DNA from: Vombatus ursinus
Lineage: Eukaryota; Chordata; Mammalia; Diprotodontia; Vombatidae
Length of the DNA stretch: 64,000 nt
Direction: 5' to 3'
NCBI RefSeq assembly: GCF_900497805.2
Contig: NW_020954713.1
Location: forward strand, 7,104,180-7,168,179
The translations under genes were made by a program, and so were the position numbers. Below, piece after piece: positions 42,770-52,561 of the stretch. The stretch's first letter is position 1. Each line of letters starts with the position of its first letter. The notes beneath the pieces were generated by a model, which was given only the letters and a program-made list of their open reading frames with translations, searched no databases and was not told the DNA's origin.

Positions 42770-43145
42770 GTACCTAGGTGGCATAGTGAATAGAGAGTTG
42801 GACTTGCAGTCAGAAAGATCTGGGTTTGAATCCTACCTTAGACATTTAATAGAGGAAGGACCCTGGCTGAATTTCCTAATGTCTCTCAGTTCCAGCTTAC
42901 TTATCTGTAAAAGTTGGTTAACAACAGCACCTACCAGTTGTGACCTGATTCAAAATTAAATAAGCAAATAGACTCATGTTAAAAACTATTTTTACATGTA
43001 ATTGGGAGAAAATAAAGTATTAAATATATGTTTTAAAATAAAAAAGCAAAAGCACCTACCTCATATAGTTATGATGAGGAACAAATGAGATACTATATAT
43101 GAAGGGCTTTGTAAGCCATAGAATGGTATATAAATATTAGTTATT
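42770..43145 (+). repeat. MIR split by an L1 tail
   Basis: Forward MIR: 'ggtggcatagtgaatagaga' and 'gatctgggtttgaatcctac' on the left; 'cctcatatagttatgatgag' and 'gaagggctttgtaagcc' on the right of the insert. Confidence 0.82.
42936..43050 (+). mobile_element. Very short L1 3' end insertion
   Basis: About 115 bases: 'tttttacatgtaattgggag' and 'aataaagtattaaat' (the L1 3' terminus seen reversed at 37.0 kb), then A-rich. Flanked by 'agcacctacc' at 42926-42935 and 43051-43060. Confidence 0.8.
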
Positions 43146-43244
43146 ATTATCCCCAAATCTTCCCAATTCTTGGAGACAGCCATCAAGTCTCTAGTAAGTG
43201 TTTTTATAAGAATGTACTTCTTCTTACCCTGCCCCCCTATCATC

Positions 43245-43345
43245 TCTGGTTTCCTTCAAGACTCATCACTTCCTACGTGAGGCCTTTCCTGATCTCACCA
43301 ACTGCTAGTTCCTCCCCCATAAATTGTCTTCATTTATGCTGTTTG
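43245..43345 (+). repeat. L2 3' region
   Basis: Forward: 'ttccttcaagactcatcact', 'tgaggcctttcctgatct'. Separated by a (TA)n run from an L2 terminus piece at 43475-43526. Confidence 0.72.
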
Positions 43346-43347
43346 TG

Positions 43348-43475
43348 TACACACTTACATATATATGTATACGCATATAGGTTTATACATATATGTAATA
43401 TATTTTATATATAATATATATGTATATGGTAGCTAAATGGGCTGATACAGATATAGAGTAGATATATATGCAGAT
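43348..43475. repeat. (TA)n-rich microsatellite
   Basis: TATA/TATG/CATA runs inside the L2. Confidence 0.85.
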
Positions 43476-43527
43476 GTGATTATTGCCTCTAACCCTTAGA
43501 GTGTAAACTCCTTGAGGGCAAGACCCC

Positions 43528-44060
43528 CAACACCAACTGCCAGTCAACTGTAACTGATGGAGAAAAAGACAAGCTAACCTACCTGAAGTAGCAAAACACT
43601 CTTGTGAAGAGATAGGAGGAAGTCAGCCAAACTATCTCAACTGCCTGCTGGAGAAAGCCCTGGACCCTGAGCCCAAGAACCCTAGGAATAGAAGCCCTCC
43701 CCAAAACACACTATTGTTTCTGCTTGGCCTTTGTAGCATCAATGAGGGGAGCAATCCTAATAGATAAAGGGCCTACCATCCTTTCCACCACCACCAAAAA
43801 CTGCAGGCCAACTGTCTTTGATGGGGAAGACAAGATAACCTAGCTGAAATAGCAAGGTATCCTAAGAGAGAGACGGGTCAGCACATACCAGGCAGGTCAA
43901 ACTCCCTGGACCATCACTTCCCTTCAGATCCTGCAGGAGAAAGCTCAGGGCCCTGAACCCAAGAGCCCTAAGTAATACTGAGGACACTGGCCCTGGAGTT
44001 ATCACTATGGTGATAACCCTTGTGGAGAAGGGCCTACTGTCCTTTCTACCATATGTACTA
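43528..44060. repeat. Tandem pair of ~265-bp units
   Basis: Unit 1 (43528-43793) and unit 2 (43797-44060) share, in order: 'ccaactg', 'gatgg..gaa.agacaag.taacct', 'agcaa', 'ctg.tggagaaagc', 'cctgaacccaagagccct' (unit 2 form), 'agggcctac'. About two thirds identical by eye, so an old duplication. Not a family I know, and no intact frame. The 157-codon minus-strand frame over unit 2 is probably fortuitous. Confidence 0.65.
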
Positions 44061-44204
44061 CCCGCTGACCAGTTGCTAATAGGCAGGCATACCCAAGAGC
44101 CTTGTGAACAGTGGCACTCTACCCCCAAAGACCCCCAGCTTAGCCCTAGTCTTATGAAGGAACCCCTGTGAAGATGCCACCTGGTAAATGCCTCTGTAGG
44201 CACT

Positions 44205-44352
44205 CTAGTTCCTGCCTCCTCAGATGCCACAGCTGCTGAAGACGTGGATAACACCATTCTCACCACCAAAGTCCTGGGCACTGTCAAATGGTTCAGCATC
44301 AGGAACCAAAATGGTTTTGTTAACGGAAAGGACATTACAGAAGCTGCATAAC
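44205..44352 (+). pseudogene. Y-box protein (cold-shock domain) pseudogene fragment
   Basis: The plus-strand frame from about 44205 ends at a stop near 44352 and contains 'TTKVLGTVKWFSIRN' followed by 'NGFVNGKDIT'. The start of the cold-shock domain in YBX1/YBX3 is TKVLGTVKWFNVRN and then GFINRNDT, so about 25 residues match closely, including the RNP1-side tryptophan/phenylalanine. The domain stops abruptly, and the rest (DVFVHQ onward) is missing. An intronless truncated fragment, most simply an old retrocopy; the source paralogue cannot be fixed. It directly follows the tandem block. Confidence 0.72.
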
Positions 44353-44424
44353 CATTTCCTTTGCCACTCTACCCTGAGGATCACAGGGCCTTTTCATCTG
44401 ACTCACAGCTAAAATCTCCTAGGT

Positions 44425-44880
44425 GGGTTGTCTCCCCCCTTTAGAGGGTGAATGATGAGAGCTGAGATTGTACTATTTTATTTGCATCCTAAGCATTCGT
44501 TCAGTCGTTTCATTTGGGTCCAGCTCTTCGTGATCTCATTTGGGGTTTCCTTGGCAAAGATACCGGAGTGGTTTGCCCTTTCCTTCTCCAGCTCGTTTTA
44601 CAGTCGAGGAAACTGATGCAAACAGGGATATGTGACTTATCCAGTGCAACATAGCTAGTATCTGTAGATGGATTTAAACTCAGGTCTTCCTGGCTCCAGG
44701 ACTGGCGTTCTAACCACTGTGACATTTTGCTGCCCCATCCTCAGCACTTAGCATGGTACTTTGCATATGGTAAAGTGCTTAATAAATACTTTTTTATATA
44801 TTCATTCATTTGTTTTCTCAGTATATAGCACAGTGGCTGGAACAGGGTAGGCACTTGATAAGTGATGATTGATTGATTTC
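44425..44880 (+). repeat. L2 3' ends split by a MAR1
   Basis: Forward L2 ('attgtactattttatttgca') is interrupted, resumes with 'atcctcagcacttagcatgg', and is followed by a second terminus ('ggtaggcacttgataagtga'). Confidence 0.75.
44496..44736 (-). mobile_element. MAR1-like SINE with target duplication
   Basis: Flanked by 'atcctaagca' (44486-44495) and 'atcctcagca' (44737-44746). Reversed copy with 'ggggtttccttggcaaagat' and 'ggcgttctaaccactgtgac'. Confidence 0.9.
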
Positions 44881-45871
44881 ATCTGCAGACTAAACAGCTT
44901 GTTTCTTTCAAAGGACATTCACAAGATACAGTTTCCAGTTCCCCACCTAGCCTGGTCGCCCTTGAACACAACCTTTCTGCCTGAATGTAACCTTAACTCT
45001 TCTTAAGGGCCAGGACAAAGTCAATAGCTTCTGTTGGAAATGCTGCCTGAATTTCCCACCAGCTGGGAGGCACATGAGTGGTAGATGTAGACGTTACAGG
45101 GGCCCCATGTTTAGCTTCAAGCTTCATTGAAATCACAGAGGGGAACCCCTTGTTTCAAACTCTCTTCCTGTTAATACCACTGCCCTCATCATTTCAGCTC
45201 AACTCTGGGAGGCTCGAAAGCCCATGTCTTTTCCTATTTGTTGGTCTGCTTTGAGAACTTTAGTATCCATTTCATCAAAGAAAGGGCTATTTTAGGAACA
45301 CATGATTGCCTTTTGATACCATTCTCTGTCTCTGGGCCTAGTCAGGGTTGCCAGGGTACTACTCAGCCCGTAGATTTTTTTAATGTCAAAAAGTGTGGTG
45401 GGTTTGTTTTATTGTCAGCCTGATTTCACTGGTCATGCCTAGGAGTGGCCATCTGTCTTTTTCTCTCCTGTTTGTCTTTGGGATGGCTGGCCTGCTCTGT
45501 GCCTGCAGTTGGGAGGGAAGGAGGAGGAGCAGAGGAAACAGATGCTTGGCCTTCCTTTGCTATTAATAATTCTAGGTTTCCAGCCATAATTTTATATTGC
45601 CACTTGGAAAAGAGACCACTGTCTTGGGAAGGTTCCCTAGGGTGTCATTGCCTGGGGGTCCAAGGAACCCAAGCAGAGACTGAAGGGGATGAGAGAAATA
45701 CCTGAGAGCCTTCAATTTGGAACTCTTCCTTTTCAACCCTACAAGCCCAGTGGCCCTATCGTTCTTATTTTCAGGACAAGATTTGGGATTTCATTGGTAT
45801 CTGGACCATCCAAGAAGAAAACTTTCCATCAATGCAGATTAACGCCCGAACTACCATTTATAGGTTTCAGG
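44881..45871. other. Repeat-free interval
   Basis: About 1 kb without recognised repeats. Frames at 45238, 45445 and 45689 have no known motif. Single-copy DNA; possibly conserved non-coding, not demonstrable here. Confidence 0.4.
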
Positions 45872-46078
45872 CAGGGGTTCTTAACCTTGTTTGGGTACTG
45901 AACCCTTCTGGCAGTCTCATGAAATTTTTAAATTATTTTAAACTTTCAAAGAATTAAAGGAAATGCTAAATTTCAATTAAAGTAAAAAATAAAAACATTT
46001 TTTTTTCTATCCAAGTTCATAGATCCCCTGGAATCTTTCACAGATTGCCTCCTCCCCACCCCAGGTTAAAAACTTCTA
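45872..46078 (+). mobile_element. hAT/MER5-like non-autonomous DNA transposon
   Basis: Left end 'caggggttcttaaccttg' and right end 'ccaggttaaaaacttctac' form inverted ends. The body has 'agatcccctggaatctttca' like the 'gggtccatg' region of Charlie/MER5-type elements. AT-rich centre, no transposase. Confidence 0.7.
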
Positions 46079-46084
46079 CTTAAG

Positions 46085-46262
46085 AGATTTTCCAGTGGCT
46101 TATGGGGCAACGTTGAGAGGTTAAATGTCATAGTAAGTATACAGTATGTCCCAAAAGTTTTAGTGCCAGAAAACAGCACTAAGACTTTTGGGACACCCCG
46201 TATGTCAGAAGCAGGATTTGAACCCACGTCTTCTTAACAATACCAGGTTGCCTCTGTATTTT
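46085..46262 (-). repeat. MIR carrying a mariner-type insertion
   Basis: Reversed MIR: 'gagaggttaaatgtcatagt' on the left, 'cagaagcaggatttgaaccc' on the right of the 59-bp insert. Removing the insert and one TA restores 'agtaagtatgtcagaag'. Confidence 0.8.
46142..46200. mobile_element. 59-bp Tc1/mariner-type MITE
   Basis: Almost all inverted repeat: 'tgtcccaaaagttttagtgc' opposite 'gcactaagacttttgggaca', with a loop of about 9 bases. A TA dinucleotide flanks each side (46140-46141, 46201-46202), the hallmark target duplication of Tc1/mariner elements. Confidence 0.88.
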
Positions 46263-46284
46263 GTGCTGTGATAAAACTGGGAAG

Positions 46285-46625
46285 CAGCTCAGAATAAATA
46301 CTGGACTGAGAGTCAGAGTACCCAGCTTGGTACTCACTGTGTGACCTTGAATAAGTCATATTCCTTCTCATGGATATAGGACTGGAAGGGACCTCAAAGT
46401 TCATCTAATCCAACCTCTTCCTTTTCAGATGAAGAAATTGAAGCTCAACGAGGTTCAATGACTTGCCCAAAGTCGTCTAAGTAGTGTCAGAAATGGGATT
46501 GGAGTCCATATTCCCTAACTCCAGAGGCAAAGTTCTTTCCATAGTTCCATGAAGCCTTCTTATCTTTAAAATGAATAGTGTTAGAATTTATCATCTCTAA
46601 GGTCCTTCCTACCATTCTTTTCTCT
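46285..46625 (+). repeat. MIR interrupted by an inverted MIR
   Basis: Forward MIR at 46285-46366 ('tgtgaccttgaataagtcat') resumes at 46557 ('ttatctttaaaatgaatagt'). A reversed MIR (46367-46556, 'gggacctcaaagttcatcta', 'gatgaagaaattgaagctca') sits between the halves. Confidence 0.72.
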
Positions 46626-46727
46626 TGAGCAAACTCAGTGATCTGTATGGAGTCAAAGGTCAGGCTCATGGATATGAGTCTCAGAACCATGAGTGAACAA
46701 TGGTGTTAGTTTTGGAAGAGGATCTCC

Positions 46728-46815
46728 TCCCATTAATTCATTTGACAGGCATTTATTAAGTGGTTCCTATGTGCCTGGCACTGTTCTAGGTTCTAGGCAT
46801 ACAAAGACAATTAAA
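46728..46815 (-). repeat. L2 3' end
   Basis: Reversed: 'ggcatttattaagtggttcc', 'tgtgcctggcactgttct'. Confidence 0.75.
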
Positions 46816-46819
46816 AAAA

Positions 46820-47332
46820 AAAACAACCTGAATGCAACACCCCACTGCCATTTGCATCTGGCCCAGGGACACAGTTCTATGACTTTGTTTCAGGCATGGG
46901 AATAGCTGTGTCTCAACTGAGCTTCCATCCAGATGATTGTGCAAGCCTCACCCCCCACCTAATAGATTGCATTTCAGTATTGGCTCCTAATCACTATTCC
47001 CTACCAGCCCCACAGTAGCAGTATAAGAAATGAATTGTGCTCTCGGCTCCTATACAATCTCTAGTCAATAGCAGGTTTTCATAAACTCTCAATCTGGGAA
47101 GAAGGATGGTAAGACATTGTAAATGCCTTTTCTGAACCGCTTTTTAGCTTGCTTTATTGTTAAGAGGGATGAATACTACATAATATTCAGCCTATTCCTA
47201 GGCATGGAATGAGGCATGGACAGAAAACTGGCTCTGCCCTGGAGCAAATCAAGTTCAACCCTCTCTGGCTTTGAAGAAAGGCTCTCTACACCCTGCTACC
47301 AGTCATTTTCTAGCTTTATCTTATAAAATGTT
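46820..47332. other. No recognised feature
   Basis: Single-copy-looking DNA without family or coding signature. Confidence 0.35.
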
Positions 47333-47585
47333 TTTCAGCTGTTTTTTCAGTCATATTTGACTTTCCATGACCCTACTTGGGGTTTTCTTGGCAGAGATAC
47401 TAGAATGGTTTTGCCATTTCCTTTTCCAGCTCATTTTACAGATGAGGAAACTGAGGCTAACAGGATTAAGTGACTTGCCCAGGATCACTCAGCTAGCAAG
47501 TGTCTGAGGCCAAATTTGAACTCAGGAAGATGCGTCTTCCTGGCTCCAGGCCCAGCACTCTATCCACCGTGCCACCGAGCTGCCC
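47333..47585 (-). mobile_element. MAR1-like SINE
   Basis: Reversed: 'ggggttttcttggcagagat', 'cactcagctagcaagtgtct', 'ccaccgtgccaccgagctgc'. Confidence 0.87.
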
Positions 47586-47689
47586 GTATACAACATGACT
47601 CTATATTAATCTAGCCAAATTTGACATGACCACTTTCCCTCCCTCTCTGCAAATATGTACTAACCTCCTCCCCACCTGCCTTGCCATAT

Positions 47690-47920
47690 TCTTTTGTTCA
47701 TGTTTTCTTTTTTACATGGAGTGATCTCTTTCTCCCCATTTCTGTCCTTTAAGGCCCAACTCAAATGCCACTATCTCCATACCTCTATCTTCTTTCCCAG
47801 AGTTTCCTGTTGGTAATGGCCTTCTCTCTCAGACCTCACATTAGCCTCTTGAATGCACTTACATTCTATAATGTGACTTTCTGTATTTGTGTCTTATTCC
47901 CCTACTACTCTGTGAGACAG
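47690..47920 (+). repeat. L2 3' region
   Basis: Forward: 'ggcccaactcaaatgccact', 'ttatggc'-free variant with 'cctcacattagcctcttg'. It stops where the MIR begins. Confidence 0.65.
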
Positions 47921-48178
47921 TTAGGTTGCACAGTGGATAGAGCACTGGACCTACAGTCAGGATTTAGACGTGAGTTCAAATCCAACTTCAGACACTTACT
48001 AGCTCTATGACCTGGGCAACTTACTTAACTTCTATTTGCCTCAGTTTTCTCAACTGCAAAGTGGGGATAATAATAGCACCTCCTTCCCAGGATTGTTGTG
48101 AGGATCAAATGAGATAATATTTATTAAGCACTTAGCACAGTGCCTAGCGCATAGTAAGTGCCTAATAAATGCTTATTT
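47921..48178 (+). repeat. MIR, full length
   Basis: Forward: head 'agttaggttgcacagtggat', core 'cacttactagctctatgacc', then 'ggattgttgtgaggatcaaa', terminus 'cttagcacagtgcctagcgc'. Confidence 0.9.
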
Positions 48179-48359
48179 CTTTCCTTCCTTCCTGTGAGCA
48201 CCATGAACATAGGGTCTGTCATATCTAAGCTTTCTAACTTCTTTAGGAGTCAGCAAAACAGGCATTTGATGCTTTTTGGAATCTCCAGCTTCTTTCTTTT
48301 CCCACCTCCCAATTCCTCCCACCCCCATGCACACAACACCCCAGCTGTTAAGCTATGGA

Positions 48360-48530
48360 GCTAAGGCTGAAAAGTAGATTGGGTAAATTGGAGTAAGACT
48401 TGGAGGGCAGGGGATGACTTTGAACACCAGGATAAGGGGTTTGGGCCTCATCCCATAGGCAGTTATTATTATTATTATTATTATCCCATAGGGAGTTATT
48501 GATAGCTTTTGAGGGGAGGACAGTGCATTG
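48360..48530 (-). repeat. L2 fragment with (TTA)n
   Basis: Reversed: 'tgaacaccaggataaggggt', 'tcatcccataggcagtt', then (TTA)n at 48464-48484. 'cccatagg(c/g)agtt' occurs on both sides of the TTA run, so the run lies in a short duplication. Confidence 0.65.
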
Positions 48531-48544
48531 TGAGGATCTCCATT

Positions 48545-48718
48545 ACCTGATATGACTTTGTATTTGCTTCGTATATATTTTTTATTTTCTGATCTGTGTA
48601 TACATTGTTTTCCTTCCTGTAGAATATAAGCTCCTTGAGGGCAGGAACAGTTTTTTGTTTTGGTGTCCACAGTGTCTGGCACATAGTAGGTAACTCATAC
48701 CTCTTTGTTGAATGAACA
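48545..48718 (+). repeat. L2 3' end
   Basis: Forward: 'ataagctccttgagggcagg', 'gtgtctggcacatagtaggt'. Confidence 0.85.
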
Positions 48719-48984
48719 CACGCATTCTTGCCTGCATGAATGTTGATTGTATTGTATTGTGAATTAGTTAGGGGCAGCCTCAGATTTTATATCTAGACAT
48801 GCTCAAAACCAGCTTCCCTCAATCCTCCCACATCCACATGCATCATAATTCCTTTGCTTCCTGTGATCCTTCCTCAGCCAGATATCATTTTGAATCGAGA
48901 GATTCAATTTGTCCTGTATTAGTTAATCAATCGACATTTTTTTAATTGAGATCTATGGTGTACCACACACAGTGCTAAGTGTGG

Positions 48985-49500
48985 TGGATTACACCAAGGT
49001 CAAGAGAGTGAGTTCTTTGTCCAAATGTCCTTACATCTTTTCCATGCATGCATTTGGAGCTCCCAGAAGGCAAGAGTGCTACATTCTGGCTCTTTTAGTG
49101 CCTTGTCCACAGTGCTTTGAGCACAGAGGATTTTCAGGTCAGGGTGCTGGCAGGTTGATGGAGGCAGAAACCTTCCTCCAGGTCTCATTTGGGAAGGAGG
49201 GGGAATGACTTGCTTATCTCTTTCAAAAAGGCCCCAACCCCACTTTAACATGCATTTGGGGTCATCACAAACTGCAGCTACAAGGCCTTCCTATAAATAT
49301 TTAAGTGGCAACTCAGCTTTCAAACCAACACATCAGTGGCATAGATCAAGCTTTTTGACCTTTTGTTAATTTGCCCAGTGAAATATGATTTTCCTGGTTT
49401 CCTTTCAGTATTTTTTTTTGTAATTGAAGAAGCTGCATGGTATGCAATACTTCTTTGTTTTTTTAAACTATATCTTTGTCCCTACATTTGATTAAAGAAT
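48985..49500. other. No recognised feature
   Basis: No repeat family. Short frames on both strands (49000-49250) are unconvincing. Confidence 0.35.
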
Positions 49501-49640
49501 GATAGATGCCCAGAATGTCAGAGATTAAGGCAAACTTAGAGATAATTTATTCTAACCCCTTTGTTTTTACAAAGGCGGAAACTGAAGCCCAAGAAGGAGA
49601 AATGACTTGATTAAAGTTGGCTTTGAAAGGCAGAGCTGTA
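49500..49640 (-). repeat. MIR
   Basis: Reversed and diverged: 'gataatttattctaacccct', 'cggaaactgaagcccaagaa'. Confidence 0.6.
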
Positions 49641-49769
49641 GGTATATAGATTATAATATTATAAAGAGAGTAAATATTGTATCACATGAGACAAGAGTCA
49701 TGCAGGATGAAAGATTTCAGAGAGGTTGTAATGCATTAGTGCAATTAGTATACATAATGATTACATTCT

Positions 49770-49902
49770 ATACTCCCCAGGAGACTACAGGCTCATCAAG
49801 GAGAGGGATTGCATAACTCTTTAACCTTTGTATCTACTACAACCAGACTAGTGCTTTGAAAATAGTAGGCACTTAGTAAATTCTTATTGAATTGAATTGA
49901 GG
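49770..49902 (+). repeat. L2 3' end
   Basis: Forward: 'tactccccaggagactacag', 'aaaatagtaggcacttagta'. Confidence 0.65.
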
Positions 49903-49919
49903 AGATTTAATGAATAATC

Positions 49920-50255
49920 AGTCTAGAAAGGCAGGCAGGAGCCACCCATGCTGTGACTTTAAACAGAGCAGTTTATTTTTTGTCCTAGAGGCATTAGGGA
50001 ACCACTGAAGCTTTTTTTTTTTAAAGGCAATTAGGGTTAAGTGACTTACCCAGGGTCACACAGCTAGTAAGTGCCAAGTGTTTGGTCTGAGGTCAGATTT
50101 GAACTCAGGTCCCCCTGACTTCAGGGCCCATGCTCTATCCATTGTGCCACCTAGTTGCCCCTCCCTGAAGCTTCTTAAGAAGAGGAGTGACAAGGTTGTG
50201 CTTTGGGAATGTCAATTTGGCAGCTGGGCCGAGGATGGATTATCCAGGAGAGAAG
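49920..50255 (-). mobile_element. L2 fragment split by SINE1
   Basis: Reversed: 'ttattttttgtcctagaggc', 'attagggaaccactgaagct', resuming with 'gaagaggagtgacaaggttg' and 'tttggcagctgggccgagga'. Confidence 0.75.
50014..50164 (-). mobile_element. SINE1-like SINE
   Basis: T run, 'ttagggttaagtgacttacc', reversed head 'ccattgtgccacctagttgc'. Flanked by 'ctgaagctt' at 50005-50013 and 50165-50173. Confidence 0.9.
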
Positions 50256-50261
50256 CTGGTT

Positions 50262-50356
50262 TTTACACAGTGAGGTATTTGTATCCTTGGTGCTTAGTTT
50301 AACACAGTGCTTAGAACATAGTAGGTGCTTAATAAGTGGTTATTGATTGATTGAAT
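50262..50356 (+). repeat. L2 3' end
   Basis: Forward: 'tatccttggtgcttagttta', 'catagtaggtgcttaataag', 'tgattgattga'. Confidence 0.8.
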
Positions 50357-50469
50357 GGAAAGAGAGCCTGTTTCAAAATGAGGATGACTACAGATTTAAA
50401 TCCCACCCCTGACAGATACTGGTTATGGGGAAAGTCACAGCCTCTTTTGTCCCCCAGGCAGCTCTTTAA

Positions 50470-50838
50470 GCCTGTAGTATAGATCATGGAATAGGTGCCA
50501 ATAGAAATTGGTAGCAGGAATTTTCTCATCAGCAGTTCCTTATGCCAACAGAATCACAAATCTGATACAACACCCCTCTCTTCTCATACACGTATGTGGG
50601 GAGCACCTATGAAGACAATTAGATGCCTTTTCAAAAGATAACAAGTGTGATTCTTGTTCCAAAGAACTGGTAAAGTGATTCGGTATATGCACATAGATAT
50701 CCTATAAATGTTTGTTAAAATGAAATGAAAAGTTAAATGCTTCAGAAGAAAGTCTTAAAATTCATCATGAGAATTCAAAGAATATCATTGTGTATTAACT
50801 CTGGCCTGGATTCTAGCCTCAGTGTAGAAATTTTATAT
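50470..50838. other. No recognised feature
   Basis: No family or coding signal recognised. Confidence 0.35.
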
Positions 50839-50977
50839 AATCCAACGAGGATTTGTTAAGCATTTGTAATGTACAAGGTGCTGTGCTGGGCCTTGGTAAA
50901 GCAAAGACAAAATTAAAAGTCCATTCCCTTAAGGAACTTACATTCTATTTGAGGAAGCAACATATGCATAAACAAAC

Positions 50978-51058
50978 AAATATATGTGTGTATATATACA
51001 TATATACATAGATACACATACATACATACACATATGCGTGTGTGTGTGTGTGTGTGTG
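50978..51058. repeat. (TA/CA/TG)n microsatellite
   Basis: Alternating purine-pyrimidine tract ending in (TG)n, directly against the inverted arm. Confidence 0.9.
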
Positions 51059-51375
51059 CAGTAGTCACCAGCCTCACTTTCTCCTCCAGAGCCATCTGTG
51101 TCCAGTGGTGAGATATAGATCATGACAACTGGAGATGGCCCAGGATGATTTTTTTTTTACTAGATAAATATGCCATTCTCTGCCTCTTTTCTTATTTAGC
51201 CTAGATCACTCAATAGACATTGCCTCAGTCAGACTGAGACCTGTTGAAAACCTTAGCTTAAAAAAAAGACCAAGGTCCCCACTACATCCTGGGCCATTTC
51301 CAGTTGTCCTGATCTATATCTTGCCACTGGACACAGATGGCTCTGGAGGAGAAAGTGAGGTCGGTGACTTTGCAC
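51059..51375. repeat. Inverted repeat of RTE-like 3' sequence
   Basis: Arm 51059-51147 is the reverse complement of 51285-51375 (about 90 bases, roughly 92% by eye, sharing 'cagatggctctggaggagaa'), with a 137-base spacer. The right arm continues into the full repeat end. Confidence 0.85.
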
Positions 51376-51475
51376 AGCCTTCCTTCACTTAAATCCAACT
51401 CACTTGCAAGTCATGGCATCACTTCCCTGCTATCATGATCCTCTTCAAAAATGAAAGACAAACAACAACTACACA
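51240..51475 (+). mobile_element. RTE-like marsupial repeat 3' end, copy 3
   Basis: Forward: 'accttagcttaaaaaaaaga', 'cttaaatccaactcacttgc', 'aaagacaaacaacaact'. Related to, but a different subfamily from, the copies at 32.8 and 62.2 kb. Confidence 0.68.
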
Positions 51476-51556
51476 CATACACACACATATATATATGTAT
51501 ATGTACATACACATATATGTATATGCACAAATATACATATATACATATATATGCCT
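51472..51556. repeat. (CA/TA)n microsatellite
   Basis: Grows directly from the 'acaacaactaca' tail of the RTE-like copy. Confidence 0.88.
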
Positions 51557-51770
51557 AAGTAAATACAAAGTAATTTTAAGGAGCAGTAACAGCTTTAGGG
51601 ATTTAGAAAGGCCTTATGTTGGGCTACCTGAGGTAAAACTTGGAGTTACAGATTCTGAGGATTAAAAGGAAAGCATTCCAAGAATGGGAGAAAGTTGATG
51701 CAAAGGTATAGATGTGAGAGATGTAATGTCATGTGTGGAGAACATCAGGCAGTCAAGAGACAATGAGACA

Positions 51771-52325
51771 TCTTGGATTTGGTTGAGGAGCTTGTAGAAC
51801 TATCAAAGACATGAAAGAGATCTTAGAATTAACTTGTCACAAGGATTGGTTTTGACCTCATAGATATAGAAGTAAATGATAGTTTGAAAATTTGCAATTG
51901 CCTGAAATATAGGATGTATCATATTAAAGAAATCTGTGACAATTTATTGTCAAATGATAGAGCTTGCTACTTGGCTTCAAATAGGAATGGCACCTCTCCA
52001 ATGTCCAGAAACAGGGGAAAATACTAAGGTTTCATTCTAAAATATTAAACAGATATTTGTTGGAAACTCATTTTAAATGGAAAAATTATAACTGTTATGG
52101 GGAAAATTGGCATTTTCTTTGGGAATCTTTTATTCATGAAAATTGGGTCATTTTTCAGGGATTGGGAAAAGATCAAAGAAATGCCCTGTGGTGAAATGGG
52201 ACCAAAGAATAAGGAAACAAAGCCAACCATGGGATTAATCATTGGATGGCTAATATCAGCATTGCTTTGCCTTTCAATAAATAAAAGAATATTGTAAATA
52301 TGATTTGACAGGTTTTCAACTGGTC
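51771..52325. other. No recognised feature
   Basis: AT-rich. A 66-codon frame (52097-52297) contains a hydrophobic stretch ('GLIIGWLISALLCLSI') but no family match. Confidence 0.4.
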
Positions 52326-52326
52326 A

Positions 52327-52556
52327 AGCTGGCTGACACATTGGATAGAGTGCTGGACCTAAAGTCAGGAAGATTGAGTATAAATCTGGTCTCAGAACTT
52401 ACTAGCTGTGTGATCCTGTGCAAGTCACTTCCCAGTGTCTCGGTTCCCTTATCTGTAAAATGGAGGTAATAAGGGTTGTTGTGAGGATAAAATGAGATAA
52501 TATTTATAAAGTCCTTTGTAAACATTAAAGCACTGTATAAATTCTAGCTATTATTA
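52327..52556 (+). repeat. MIR, nearly full length
   Basis: Forward: 'acacattggatagagtgctg', 'tagctgtgtgatcctgtgca', 'gggttgttgtgaggataaaa', 'cctttgtaaacatta'. Confidence 0.88.
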
Positions 52557-52561
52557 CTGAA

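Larger units (their letters stand above)
50840..51770 (-). mobile_element. L2 copy interrupted by an RTE-like piece and microsatellites
   Basis: Reversed L2 on the left (50840-50985: 'ccttaaggaacttacattct') and on the right (51558-51770: 'acaaagtaattttaaggagc', 'ggaaagcattccaagaatgg') are consecutive parts of one element. The RTE-like repeat and two TA/CA/TG tracts lie between. Confidence 0.72.

Noticed and set aside
43528-44060. CRISPR-like or satellite array
   Set aside because: Only two diverged ~265-bp units, with no short repeats and spacers.
43862-44335. 157-codon minus-strand frame over the tandem unit and the cold-shock fragment
   Set aside because: It lies antisense to the recognisable Y-box text and has no known motif.
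44205-44352. A functional cold-shock domain gene
   Set aside because: Only the first third of the domain is present and it ends at a stop; no surrounding exons.
52097-52297. Membrane-protein-like frame with a hydrophobic segment
   Set aside because: Sixty-six codons, AT-rich, no homologue recognised, no splice or promoter context.
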